Source: Flaccisagitta enflata
Taxonomy: Eukaryota > Chaetognatha > Sagittoidea > Aphragmophora
NCBI GenBank assembly: GCA_965153355.1
Contig: OZ231128.1
Span: 52,204,001-52,268,000, forward strand
Direction of reading: 5' to 3'
Length of the DNA stretch: 64,000 nt
Program-made: the position numbers and the translations under genes
Notes under the pieces: generated by a model
The model's input: the letters and a program-made list of their open reading frames with translations, nothing else
What the model was told of the DNA's origin: nothing
The model's database searches: none
In this document: one piece after another, positions 1 through 11,851 of the stretch
How the letters are laid out: each line of letters begins with the position of its first letter
How positions within the stretch are numbered: position 1 is the first letter of the stretch

Positions 1-152
1 TGATCATTTGGGCAGGAGCAATGACAAAAACTGCAGAAACAAAAAAAAAAGCTAAGTGTGAAGGACGGACTGCAGACCGACGGATGGACGGACGGATGGA
101 TGGAACGACTGGCAGACAGACTGATGGACAAACAAAGCGGGTTGTAGAGTCC
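1..152 (+). mobile_element. Family A element, left-truncated
   Basis: GATCATTTGGGCAGGAGCA, then GACGGATG repeats, then AAGCGGGTTGTAGAGTC. Lacks the terminal hairpin. In this list + means the element reads AACAAGGCC...CGCGACTAAAAA (hairpin at its right end). Confidence 0.6.
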
Positions 153-239
153 ACTTCATTCCTCTCATGCCTTACCGCTTTCATTTTCATCCAGTCGTTT
201 ATTCATGAATTCATTCATTTGTTAGTTCATTCATAAAAA

Positions 240-745
240 AGTTTATACATTCTTAATCAGTAAGGCGCACGCATTGGTCATGAGTCATGACTTTGCCTTG
301 TCTGTTGCAAGTGTTGCAAGCAATTGCGACTTTGTAAGTCACCATTGAAACTGATGGTTATATGTTGAAATTGTTAAGTGCTTTCATAGGTGTATGCTTC
401 AATGAGTCTTCATCCTCACTGCTCCTGTCCAAATGCTCTAGTGTCCTGAACACTAGCACATCATTGGGGGAGCCTTATCGTTATTAAAACAGCTTACACG
501 CAACTATTAAAATCGCATGCACGCACCTGAAAAAAGCTCTTTGCTCAATCATCTGGATATTGTTTTTCAACCCGGGATCCAGTGTTACTAATTCATGGGG
601 AGACAAGACAATCAGGGATATCTTATTGGTCTCATTCTTTGTCATTCGTCGTCAGCAACAAATGGAAACCGACTTTCATAGTCTGAAAGAATATCTGGGA
701 TGACCAGAACTTATGCTCACAAAAGCAGCAAACAACATCAAATTA
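240..745. other. No recognisable feature
   Basis: Unique-looking AT-rich sequence; no splice-bounded frame seen. Confidence 0.5.
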
Positions 746-748
746 AAC

Positions 749-923
749 AAGTGACATGGGGTCACAATATTGTTGCAGACGGGTGGGCAGGGGCATCCTA
801 CCCCCATCCATACCCCATGCTCCTCTCACATACACAAAAAATCATCTAAAACGCTCATTTTCGCACTTTTCGACTCATGTCCACGGACCAACTCTTATAG
901 AGTTGCGTGTCCGCAACTAAAAA
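749..923 (+). mobile_element. Family A element, B-type
   Basis: Starts AAGTGACATGGGGTCACAAT, holds GCAGACGGGTGGGCAGGGG and ends with hairpin GTTGCGTGTCCGCAACTAAAAA-like. The B-type left end is shared by 1870-1944, 31064-31264 and 46016-46205. Confidence 0.7.
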
Positions 924-1243
924 CAACACAGCGATCGGGGAAGAAAACTACAATGAGATGGACTATCTTAACAACAATAACAACAACAATATAAATAATA
1001 ACAACAATATGGTGATTGGGGAAAAAACTACAAGAGGCACTATCCTTACAACAACAACAACGATCGGGGAAAAGAACTAAAATGATTTGGACTATGCCAA
1101 CAAAAGCAACAACAACAACAACAATAACAACAACAACAATAACATCAACAACAATTGGGGAAAACTACAATGAGATGGATTATCCTAGCAACAACAACCA
1201 CAACAACAACACAGCGCTCGGGGAAAAAAAGAAATATCTTTAT

Positions 1244-1299
<56 letters not shown>

Positions 1300-1869
1300 C
1301 GCTGATTGCTCACGTATCTATTACAATATTTTCAATATCAATACTTTAAATCTATTTGTATTTTTTCTGTTTAAACGGCCAATGATTAGACCAGGAAAAA
1401 ACTGTTGAAGAATCAAAAATGAGATTTTGCACATGTAAGACCATTTTTAGATGCACCTGTCAGGAGCGCATTAGAGGGCCTGTCCGTTTGGTGGTTGGGC
1501 CATTGGTCTGTCCATCGGTCTGTTATGACTTTTGAAAACCGCGTTTTTTGGCTGGCCACGGTGAGATCCTACATTGGGAGTGTTTATACTGATGACAGCA
1601 AACGTGATTCTTCCTCTGAAACATGTTTTTAGCGTGAACACAATGATTTTCAACCATCTCATGAGGGAGTGAGCGAAGTGAGTGAGGGAGCCTGTGAATG
1701 CAGCAAGCGAGCGAAACAAGCCTAGTTAAGCCAAGCGCTGCAGAGGAAGTGAGCGGTTTGAGCAAACAAATGTAGCGAGCAACCGAGTGGCCCGCCCATT
1801 TGCACGCATTCTAGATCAGATTGAAGGCTATTCTTTATGTTTTCCCCCAGTCAAAAAGTGATCAACAAC

Positions 1870-1944
1870 AAGTGATGCGGGGTCAGAATATTGTTGCGGA
1901 TAGGTGGGCAGGGGCATCCAACCCCCATCCACACCCCAAACCCT
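1870..1944 (+). mobile_element. Family A element, B-type left end only
   Basis: AGTGATGCGGGGTCAGAATA, then TTGTTGCGGATAGGTGGGCA; the right end is replaced by other repeats. Confidence 0.5.
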
Positions 1945-1969
1945 AGACACATGCACAATGGCAGCCCAA

Positions 1970-2622
1970 AGGCAGTGAGTGGTCAGCAGTACCCATGCCC
2001 TGCTTGAGAAGTGTTTGATTTAAGTCAAGGGGGAGCAGGGCAGCGGCCCCTAAGGGGAATCTGTCTGACCATCTGTCCGTCCATCAATCCGCCCATCCCC
2101 CCCTGCCCCATCCTCAGGGCTTCGTCTCCTTTGGGGCCTATTCTGACCCTAATTCTGCCGAATAAACCAAATCCAAGCAATTTGGCCCAAATCTAAGCAT
2201 GATGGCCCAAATTCTTGCAAAATGGCCCAAATCTGGTCAGAATTTAGGCATCACAGGCCACAATATAGTTCAAATAAGGGGTCAAAATGGTGGACTTCAG
2301 GTCAGAATTGGGTTTTCTAGCCAGATTTAGGCTATTTTGCTTGGATTTTGGCCATTATGCTTGGATTTTGGCCATTGTGCTTGGATTTGGGCCATTTTGC
2401 TCAGATTTAGGCCATATTGCTTGGATTTGGGCTATTTGGCAGAATTTGGGTCAAAATAGGCCCCCAAAGGAGACAATGCCCTGTGAAGGGCGGAGGATGG
2501 ACAGACAGATGGACGGATGGACAGATGGACGGACGGACGGATGGACAGACGGACGGACAGACAAACAGACTGACAGATTCCCCCTGTGTTCTACAGTACT
2601 TTGTTTCCTTAGGGGCCGCTGC
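1970..2622. mobile_element. Family D foldback element
   Basis: Left extended end GTGGTCAGCAGTACCCATGC...GAGCAGGGCAGCGGCCCC, inner CTGTCCGTCC arrays, interior satellite TTGGATTTGGGCCATTTTGC, right arm GACGGATGGACAG...TAGGGGCCGCTGCCCAAAA. Confidence 0.8.
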
Positions 2623-2654
2623 CCAAAAGTGGGAAAATGAGTGTTTACATGATG

Positions 2655-3110
2655 TTTGGGCAGCGGCCCCGAAGGAGTCGATGACCTATGCTTTCACACA
2701 TGGGGGATTTTCTCCTCCTTCTTCTTCATACCCCCCCCCTCTGGGCCCATATCTCAGCCTCGAGGGCCATATCCCAGTCTTGAGGCCAAAATCCCAACCT
2801 CATGGCCCAAACCCCAACCTCAAGACCCAAATCCCAACCTCAAGGCTCAAATTTGGGCCTCAAGACTGGTATTTGGGCCTTGAGGCTGGGATATGGCCTG
2901 GAGGTTCGGGGGAGGGGGGGGTGGAAGGAAAAGGAGGAGGAGAAGGAGGAGGAAGAGGAGAAAATCCCCCATATGTGTGAAAGCATATGTCATCGACCCC
3001 TTCTGCCTTTGGGGCCGCTGCCCTGCTCCCTCCCTCAACTTCAGTCACAGCCTACTTAAGCAGTGCACGGGTGCCGCTGACCATCTAACGCTTTTGCGAC
3101 TATTTTACTT
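2655..3110. mobile_element. Family D foldback element
   Basis: Left TTTGGGCAGCGGCCCCGAAG with CTATGCTTTCACACATGGGG; interior CAAATCCCAACCTCAAGGC satellite; right CCCCATATGTGTGAAAGCAT and GGGGCCGCTGCCCTGC plus extended end GCCGCTGACCATCTAACGC. 32 bp from the previous D element. Confidence 0.82.
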
Positions 3111-3118
3111 ATGCTAAT

Positions 3119-3190
3119 AGATGGACCCACGGACCAACAGACTGATGGACGGACAAAGCCTCTCGTAGTTGTGTGTCCGCAACTAAAGAT
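3119..3190 (+). mobile_element. Family A right end
   Basis: GGACGGACAAAGCCTC, then TAGTTGTGTGTCCGCAACTA hairpin. Fused to the extended end of a family D element on its left. Confidence 0.55.
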
Positions 3191-3194
3191 TTAC

Positions 3195-4090
3195 GGATGA
3201 CACTTCCATAAAAATTCACGATAAAATGGAAAGATTTGCAACCCTTGCCTTCATCCATAGCTCTTAATCCGGATAGTTCTCATTGTCTTTTAGAAGCGAA
3301 ACCTTTGAGAGTAATGCACGGTGGAAATGATGGAAGGCCCTGTTAGATCCACTCATCACTAAACTTTTCATCCAATGAAATGCTCAATGAAATATTGAAA
3401 TTTCCATTAAAAAAAGATAATAGTTTTGCCATTTTTGAAAAACAAATTCAATCTTTTCAGCAACCGCTCAACCGATTGAGATGATATTTTACACAGATAA
3501 ACTACTTAAAAAACCCCATCAAATGAGCCCAATCCCAACATTGTGGCTTTACCAGAAGATGAGCTACGATTTTCTAAAGATTAAAATGTTTCGATGGTTT
3601 GGCACAAAATGTGCAATATGTCATCCTGATAAGTAAATGGCACTTGACGGCTTCCTACAATACGGATTTTTTTGCGCACATTTTTCCGACCTGCCCCATA
3701 GTATTGGGGAACACCATGCAAAGTCTCAGAACATGCTGTCTTCATAGGGCTAAAACCGATCCCAATCGAGCCGTGTCTTTTTATTCTTTACTTTTATACT
3801 TATATTTTTTTTCTCAAATTAAAAATAATAAACCAATAAAGCTCAGGGTTACAATTCTTTCCAGATGGATTATGTCAAATCCCCTCAATATTTACAATAC
3901 ATTTATAAGTAGCTATATTCAGGTTTTAGATACATCCTGGCATCTCTATCAAAGGGTATATCCATCCTTTTGTCCATTTGTCCATCCATCCATCTGTCCA
4001 TCCATCTATCTTTTGATCTCTCTGTCCATTCATCTAGCCATCAAATTTATTGCTTCCCTGACATCCATTATTGTGGGTTTCAACTGTACT
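3195..4090. other. No gene seen
   Basis: AT-rich sequence; CCATCCATCTGTCC array at 3960-4040 is a decayed family A-type array. Confidence 0.5.
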
Positions 4091-4289
4091 TGTCTTTGGA
4101 AAGAGTGAGCGTGTGAAGTAGAGTGAGTGAGTGAGAAAGAAAGAAAGTAAGAAAGAAGGAAAGTAAGAAAGAAGGAAACTAAGAGAAAAGGGAAAAAAAT
4201 GAAAAAAGAAAGAAAATAAAAAGAAAGAAAAAAAAGAATGGAAGAAAAAGAAAGAAAGAATGAAGGAGAGAGAGAAAAAAAAAAGAATG

Positions 4290-4413
<124 letters not shown>

Positions 4414-4630
4414 TGAGAGAAAGAAGAGGAGGGTGTGGGAATTCTCAGTTATGAGCATGGAAATCTTTTTACCATTTTGATGCAATAGAGAATTCTCTAT
4501 TGCGTCAAAAACACCAATTCTCGGTAGCGTCAATTTTGCGAATTCTCTATTGCGTTAAACTCCCACTTTTTCAATCAATGTCGCATAACTGACATAAAAA
4601 CATACTGACATACTGATGAGAAGAATGTTC

Positions 4631-4880
4631 TTTTTAATCGCGTGCTTAGCAACTCTACACCCAGGTTTGTTGATCTGTCCGTTTGTCCATCCGTCCATCT
4701 GTCCATCCGTTTATCTGTCTGTCTATCCGTCCATCAGTCCATCCATCCATCACACTTTACTTTTTTTGTTTTTTTTGCGGTCTTGGCCTCACGGCTCCTG
4801 CCCAAATAATCAAGAGACCTCAAATACAGCCCCTGCCCACCCGCATGCAAATGGGGAAGCCGTGTATCCGGCTTGGTTTT
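4631..4880 (-). mobile_element. Family A element
   Basis: TTTTTAATCGCGTGCTTAGC start, (CCGTCCAT)n-like pyrimidine array, CACGGCTCCTGCCC and the CCCGCATGC...CGTGTATCCGGC end. Confidence 0.7.
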
Positions 4881-5219
4881 TTGTTAGATTGATTTCAACG
4901 AATTTTGAATTTTCTTTCACTCTAGATCCATTCCAGTTCTGTTTCAAAGTGGACATCTTTTTTTGCAAAAATGTTCTTTTTTCAATCAAATTGCAAGATT
5001 GATAGTGTACATAATGTTTTCACTCATTCTTGTGCCATTTCCAAATGAATAAAGCAACAATAGCCAGAAGTGTCTCGTTACAATTATTTTCTGCAAGGAT
5101 TTCAAATGGTCAAGGATTTTATATGGAAAAAACTGCTGATTAAGCAGGAAATATTCCAAACAAGTTGACCGGGGTTTTTTCTTTGCCCTTGTTAGATCGA
5201 CTTTTGCTTCTGTCTGCAT

Positions 5220-5260
5220 ATTTTAGATGCGTCCGCGCATCTCTAAAAGATTTGGTCTCT
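5220..5260 (-). repeat. Solo family A hairpin
   Basis: TTTTAGATGCGTCCGCGCAT followed by CTCTAAAAG. Stem GATGCG/CGCATC, a third base-pair variant of the family hairpin; no element body follows. Confidence 0.45.
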
Positions 5261-5451
5261 CCATTACGCCTTTTTCAAAAAACATAAAAAATCACTAATT
5301 TTCAAATAAGATTTTAAGACATTTTGGTGCCAGGCGTGCACAAACTGCACATTGTGGAGTAGCGGGTAGCGCCGCTACTCGGAAGGGCAGGGGGCATCTC
5401 GGAAAGCTTTGGAGAAAGGAAAAGAAAAAAAAAGAATAAAAAAGAAGAAAC

Positions 5452-6004
5452 AGGTCGCCCAAGGGCAATATGTGGTCAGCGATACCCGTTGCCCTGCTTT
5501 GCATGGTTGTAAATTGGAATGAGAGGCAGGGCAGCGGCCCCGAAGGGGACAAAGTCCTGTAGAATACAGGGGACTTTCATTCGTTTGTCCGTTTGTTCGT
5601 CCATCTGTCCGTCCGCCCCCCCAGGCCCTCTCAGGCTTGAAATCTGCCATCTCAGGCCTAAAATCTGCCCTCTCAGGCCTGAAATCTGCCCTCTTAGGCC
5701 TGAAATCTGCCCTCTCAGGCCTTGAATCTGAAAGAGCAGATTTCAGGCCTGAGAGGGCAGATTTAAAGCCTGATAGGCAGGTTTCAGGTCTGAAAGGGCA
5801 AATTTCAGGCCTGGAAGGGCAGATTCAAGGCCTGAGAGGGCAAATTTCAGGCCTGAGAGGGCAGATTTTAGGCCTGAGAGGGCAGATTTCAGGCCTGATA
5901 GGGCCTGGGAGGGACGAACGAACGAACGAACGGATGGACGGACAAACGAACGAAAGTCCCCTGTGTTCTACAAGACTTCGTCCCCTTCGGGGCCGCTGCC
6001 CAAA
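5452..6004. mobile_element. Family D foldback element, complete
   Basis: Extended left end GTCGCCCAAGGGCAATATGT then GGTCAGCGATACCCGTTGCC; GGGCAGCGGCCCCGAAGGGG; GTTTGTTCGTCC array; interior CAGGCCTGAAATCTGCCCTC satellite that flips orientation at about 5737; GAACGAACGAAC; right end CCTTCGGGGCCGCTGCCCAA. Confidence 0.88.
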
Positions 6005-6109
6005 AACGAAAAAAAGGAGAAAAAGAGAAAAAAAAGAAGAAAAAAGCAAGAAGAAAAAAAATATGAAATTTAGGGGAAAAAAGATTAACTACAGTTAAGC
6101 TTCACTAGA

Positions 6110-9035
6110 AGGCACCCGCTAATATAGGGTGTAATGAGAAATATCACCGAAGTCGTTCATTAAAAGGGAGATATTCTATGATAAGACCGACCCTTAAAGG
6201 CTACTAAAACACTAAAATAACTTTGAATTTTGACGGGAGTTGCAAGCAAGAGCCTATTTTCGATATATCGCGAATGCCAAATAAATGACAAAAATTGCGA
6301 AAAACCACGGGTCGTGAAAAAAGATTAAAGAAATCATAACTCAGTAAAAAATCATCATAGAGACCTTTGGTTGGTGCCATTTGAAAGATGAAAATAAGCT
6401 TTCCTAGCTACAAATTTTCAAAGTTGTGTACTCCAGCTCAAAAATGGCAAGATTATCTCAAATCACTAAAAATTGATGATAAAAAACTTTTTTTTACCCC
6501 ATAGAGTCAAACTATGTACATAATTTGAATTTTTTCCCAATTAAAAGACTAATCAACATACTCCAGTTAGGGGACAATTAGGCATGTTATCACTCTGGAG
6601 CAAGATTTATGTATGAGCGTGAAAAATCCTATCTTCAATTTCAGTACAGTATCATTGTACTTTGGGACTCAATTTGAAGCCTCTAATTTGAAGCTTAATG
6701 GGAATAATTCTTGATAGGGAAGGGTTTATTAGAAACCTTAAAGGCTGATTTGAGGCTTGAAAGGGCTGATATTGGGTCAGAGAGAGTTATTTCAACTAAA
6801 GAAAGAGCTTGTTTAGGGCTTCATAATGGCTAGCGCTGATTGGAGGGCATTAAGATCCATAAAACAACAGGAAGGGGGTCGAGGATTTAAAGAGACATTT
6901 CTTGACTGATTTTTTTTACTGAGAAGGTTGGTTGAGACATGAAAATCTAAATTTAGGCTTCAGATTTAGTTTTTTTTGGGCCTCATATTTCAAATTTTGG
7001 CGTTCAATGGCTGATTTGAAGCCTGACAGAGCTGGTTTGAGGCCCAGAATAGCTTACTCTAAGTGTGGGAAAACTGATTTTTGCTAATTTTAGGCCTGAG
7101 GTGTGAAGCAGGGAACACATATTGCCCTAAGGCAACTGGTTGAAGCCTTAAGTTCTTAAGCTTGGTCAAAGCGCTCAAATTCTGCTTTTGCGTTTTTTAG
7201 TAGCGATCACGCAACTCTACCCCTTGCTGTGTTGGTCGGCAGGTTGGTAGGTAATGTATTTTTAAATTGCAAGCGATTTTCGCATTTTGGCCCTTGCCCA
7301 AACTGTTTTGCTGTGTATCTGGCCTTGTCCCCCTGTTGAGCATCAGCTTTATGTCAATAAAATTGTTTTGTTTTTTTAAGCTATAAAAACATGCTCCTTG
7401 GGGGCATGGGGGTTATTGATAGGAAAAAATCTGGGAAAAACCAAACATGAGAGCCACATGAATGTTGAAATAAATTCATTTATAATTGAGGTATATGAGA
7501 CAGAATACTGTCTGAAGCTGTTTTTGTTTAAGATTTTCTCCCTTGCCAACTTTCTCTAAACATCCTGTCTTTATGAGCATGAAATTAAAAAAAAATTGCA
7601 ACCTTTGTTTTGAACTGCAGAAAAGAAGACTGAGATGCAAACAATGATTTTTAGTCGCGAGCTACGTGACTCTACAACCCGCTTTGTCGGTCTGTCCATC
7701 GGTCCATCTGTCCGTCGATTCTTCACATTCCTTTTTTTTGGTTTTTGCTGTCTTTGGCCTCACTGCTCCTGCCTAAATGATAAAGTGACCTCGAATACAG
7801 CCTCTGCCCACCCGTACGCGACTGGGGTAGCCGTGTATCCGGCCTTGTTACACAGTAACTGTTTAAACATCTTATTCTAACTTGTACAAAAATTGACCCT
7901 GGTTCTTATTTCTTTTTACAAATACTATATCAAATAGTTTATGGGGGGATTCCCCATTAAGGATACTAATCGATGATATGAAATTTTGGGTTTGGTGCTT
8001 AAAAGTCAGTATCTAACAAGATCTTTTATAACTTAGAACCTTCAGTAGATCAAGCCTCAAGAGAATGACAAAGATATCAATATGAATTAAATCACTTGGG
8101 TCATCCACCCTGGTGTGACCCAAACGACAGATAACATATATCTTTAATTATCAGCATCCCTTTTCAGGCTCCCAACTTGCCCTCTCAGGTACCTAACCAG
8201 CACTTCAAGGCCTCAAATCAGCATTACTAGGCACCAAACCAGCCTTAACATGCTTCAAATCTGCCCTACCAGGCCCCAAATGTTTTCTCAAGCCAAAGTC
8301 AATTGTCTCTTGGCCAAAATTTGCCTTCAGCCCTTCACAGACCTCAAATCAGCCATAATAGTCCAAAAATTGCATAAATACTGTCTGTACTGGTATGAAT
8401 AAAAATTTCAGCATATTTTGCTTAGGAATCCATCTTACTCTTAAGTGATACATAAGATAAAAAACTAGTGTTAGTTGACTTATCCATGCCATACCATTGG
8501 GAAACTAAAATTACATAATTTGACTTTTCGCAGGATGAAGATGGTTTTTTATTATCATTTTGGGCAGTGATAATGTCATAAAAAAATGAGGTTATTTTTT
8601 TAGATTTGTTCCTAGGATAGAGCTTATTCTTTTCTTTCAAATGGCACCAACCAGAAGTCTCTACACCAATTATTCATTGAGTTATGATTTTTTCAATCTT
8701 TTTTTTACATCCCGCTATTTTTCGCGATTTTCGCCGTTTTTTTCGGTTATTCGCTATACTTAAAGAATGAGCTCTTGCTTGCAACATCTGACACTAAGGA
8801 ATCAAAAGACCAGTCATTTTCTACCTACACACATGCATAATCAAGAAAATATGCTCCCTTTTTATGCCCCATTACCTTGTTGCAAATACCCCCCCTCTCA
8901 AGACACCCTAGCTAATAAGGCATCCCTCGCATCAAGACATGATTTGGAAAGTCCCAACTTCTCTCTCTTTATTCCTTTGTTGATAAGCCCCCCATATAAG
9001 GCACTCGCCTATTAGGCAAATTTCACTATAGCGCA
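6110..9035. mobile_element. Probable large, diverged inverted-repeat element
   Basis: The block at 6320-6420 (ATCATAACTCAG, then GGTTGGTGCCATTTGAAAGA, then ATAAGCT) recurs inverted at 8625-8715. The flanking sequence out to about 6125 (GGCACCCGCTAATATAGGG) and about 9020 is also roughly complementary. The interior holds decayed GAGGCCTGA-type satellite, a family A copy (7648-7849) and no gene. Ends and duplication not resolved. Confidence 0.4.
7648..7849 (-). mobile_element. Family A element
   Basis: TTTTTAGTCGCGAGCTACGT start, CGGTCTGTCC array, CTCACTGCTCCTGCC and end GGGGTAGCCGTGTATCCGG then CCTTGTT. Nearly full length. Confidence 0.85.
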
Positions 9036-9619
9036 TAAAAAATGGGATTTTTGGTAAATACTTTGCTCGCCTTGAAGGCATCTGACGAGCAAAATGTCTT
9101 ATAGGATGAGGAGTTGAATAAACAGAGGGTGGAAGAGAAGGAAAAAGACGGAAAAGAAACACCGATGAGAGCAATGATGGTGATGTAGAGGAATACTGAT
9201 GACAATGAAGAGGAATACTGATGATGAAGAGGAGCCCTGATGATTATAATGAAGAGGAAGTGAAAAAAACAGGGGGAGACCAAGTGAAATAGAGGGGAGA
9301 GGAGGGAGAGGAGGGAGATGATGAAGAAGAAGAGAAGTGAAAAGTCGAAGCCAATGAATCCATGCCAACAAAAGATCGATGATGCCATGTTGGTGTATAT
9401 GACATTTTTAACCAATTTATGCCTTTAGGGTAACAGGTCTAAAAATGGTCGCCGCCATGCGAGTTTCAAAATGAAAGTGACATCACAACAAAACTCTGTG
9501 GTATGATAAAGGCTATCCTCTTTTTTTCTCTGACCAATCCTCAAACCTCATTCTAATTTTCCAAGCATCCATCTAAGCCTATTTGATCGTGTATCAGACC
9601 AATAGATAGAATAAGTACA

Positions 9620-9858
9620 GCATAATTGTGTTCCACGATAGTGGAACACTAAAGTCTCAGAATTTTCTCCGTAAGTTAGTCTGTCTGTCTGTCTGTCTGT
9701 CTGTCCGTGCGTATGTCACACCATCCAGTTTTCTCCGGTTTATGTCACACAGCCCAGAATTCTCCGGTGTATGTCACACCACCAAGTTTTTTCCAATGTA
9801 TGTCACACCACCCAGTTTTCTCCAATATATGTCACACAGCCCAGAATTCTCCGATGTA
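9620..9858 (+). mobile_element. Family E element: palindromic end, (TCTG)n and 29-bp satellite
   Basis: GTGTTCCACGATAGTGGAAC then ACTAAAGTCTCAGAATTTTC, (GTCT)n, then alternating 29-bp units: TGTATGTCACACAGCCCAGA.. and TGTATGTCACACCACCCAGT... The array resumes at 10259. Confidence 0.75.
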
Positions 9859-10258
9859 TGAAAGTTGGACAACATTACTACTCAACCCTACTTTAATAAA
9901 GGATGAGAGCCTTTGGAGCTCTCACTGGTGTTTAATCCGGACCCATCACAACTATCCTTTAAATTTCTAAAGAAATATTCCCTCTTCAGAAATTATCACA
10001 AGACTGGTCAAAAGTTATGCATCATTTAAAAAAAGTCACCAATTTCTGTCTATACATGAGATATGCAGACCACAAGAAAACACTTGATAAATATGGTGCG
10101 GCGAAGGAGACCATATCCATCTGGGCACCTTCTCATACTCCTCATATACCAAAAATAGCAAGAAACTGAAACTCTCTTCTTCCTGAAACAACCCTTTCAA
10201 AAAATCTTACGTCAACCCCAAAATCTGAAATCAAAATTTTTTGTAATATTTCATCCCA

Positions 10259-10566
10259 ATATGTCACACCAGCCAGTTTTCTCAAATGTATGTCACACAG
10301 CCCAGAATTCTCCGATGTATGTCACACTATCCAGTTTTTTCCAATGTATGTCACACAGCCCAGAATTCTCTGATGTATGTTGCACCACCCAGTTTTCTCC
10401 AATGTATGTCACACCACCCAGTTTTCTCCAATGTATGTCACACAGCCCAGAATTCTCCGATGTATGTCACACTATCCAGTTTTCTCCGATGTATGTCACA
10501 CAGCCCAGAATTCTCTGATGTATGTCACAAAGTCCAGAATTCTCCAATGTATGTCACACCACCCAG
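10259..10566 (+). repeat. 29-bp satellite, continuation of family E
   Basis: About ten units alternating CAGCCCAGAATTCTCC and CACCCAGTTTTCTCC types joined by ATGTATGTCACAC. A family A element cuts it at 10567. The 400 bp between 9858 and 10259 is unrelated AT-rich sequence, possibly an insertion (no clear inverted ends). Confidence 0.85.
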
Positions 10567-11520
10567 TTTTTAGTCGCGTGCACGCGACTCTACAACCCGC
10601 TCCGTCGGTCGGTCGGTCGGTCGGTTGGTCGGTCCATCGGTCCGTAACACTTTGTTTTTTTGCATCGTTTTTGGTCATTTTGGGTCGTCTGGAGTTATTT
10701 TGAGTCATTTTTTTGTTGTTTTTGTTCATTTTTGTTTGGTTTTAGTCATTTTTGGTCATTTTTGATCATTTACGTCACTTTGTTCTTTTAAGTCATTTGT
10801 GTCATTTTTGGGCATTTAAAGTAGTTTTTAGTCATTTTAAGTCATTTTGGGACATTTCAGGTCATTTTTGGTCATTTAACATGGTTTTTTGGTATGTTTT
10901 GGTCATTTATGTTTTTTGGTTTTTTGGTTTTTTGGTTTTTTGTTTTTGGTTTTTATTTTTTGGTTTTTTGTTTTTGGTGGTTTTTTGGTTTTTTGGTTTT
11001 TTGGTTTTTTGGTTTTTTGGTTTTTTGGTTTTTGGTTTTTTGGTTTTTTGGTTTTTTGGTTTTTTGGTTTTTGGTTTCTTGGTTTTGGTTTTTGGTTTTT
11101 GGTTTTTTTGTTTTTGGTCATTTAACATGGTTTTTTGGTATGTTTTGGTCATTAATGTTTTTGTTTTTTTGTTTTTTGTTTTTTTTCGTTTTTGTTTTTT
11201 GTTTTTTTGTTTTTTGGCTTTTTGGTATGTTTTGGTCATTTATATTTTTTGGTTTTTTGGTTATGGTTTTTAGTTTTTTGGTTTTTGGTCCATTAACATG
11301 GTTTTTTGGTATGTTTTGGTTTTTTGGTTTTTGTTTTTTTTAGGTTTTTTGGTTCTTTGGTTTTCTGGCTTTTGGTTTTTGGATTTTTGTTTTTGTTTCC
11401 TAGTTTTTTGGTTTTTTGTTTTTTGTTTTTTGTTTTTTGTTTTTTGTTTTTTGTTTTTTGGTTTTTGGTTTTTGGTTTTTGGTTTTTGGTTTTTGGTTTT
11501 TTGGTTTTTTGGTCTTTGGT
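10567..11520 (-). mobile_element. Family A element carrying GGTCATTTTTG and GGTTTTTT arrays
   Basis: Inserted in the 29-bp satellite. TTTTTAGTCGCGTGCACGCG, then (CGGT)n, then a GGTCATTT array to about 10900, then (GGTTTTTT)n to 11520, with no usual right end before the next copy begins. Confidence 0.65.
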
Positions 11521-11691
11521 TTTTAGTTGCGGACACGCAACTCTATAAGAGGCTTTGTCCGTCCGTCGGTCGGTTGGTCGGTCCGTCGGTCCGTCGGTCC
11601 GTCCGTAACCATCGAGTCAAAAAGTGGGAAAACGCGCATTTCCGCCCCTGCCCACCCATCCGCAACTGATGGCCGTGTATCCGGCCTTGTT
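11521..11691 (-). mobile_element. Family A element, complete
   Basis: TTTTAGTTGCGGACACGCAA, CCGTCGGTCGGTTGGT array, GCCCCTGCCCACCC, then GGCCGTGTATCCGGCCTTGT. Embedded between two (GGTTTT)n/GGTCATTT arrays, perhaps inserted into the longer satellite-bearing copy. Confidence 0.85.
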
Positions 11692-11851
11692 GGTTTTTTG
11701 GTCATTTATGTTTTTTGGTTTTTGTTTTTTTGTTTTTTGTTTTTTTGGTCATTTATGTTCCTTGGTTTTTTGGTTTTTGGTTTTTTGGTGTTTTTGGTTT
11801 TTGGGTTTTGGTCATTTAACATAGTTTTTTGTTTGTTTTGGTCATTTATGT

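Noticed and set aside
10752-11669. Hydrophobic Phe/Leu/Gly/Trp-rich open frames resembling membrane proteins
   Set aside because: They are the (GGTTTTTT)n array in three frames; composition follows the repeat exactly.
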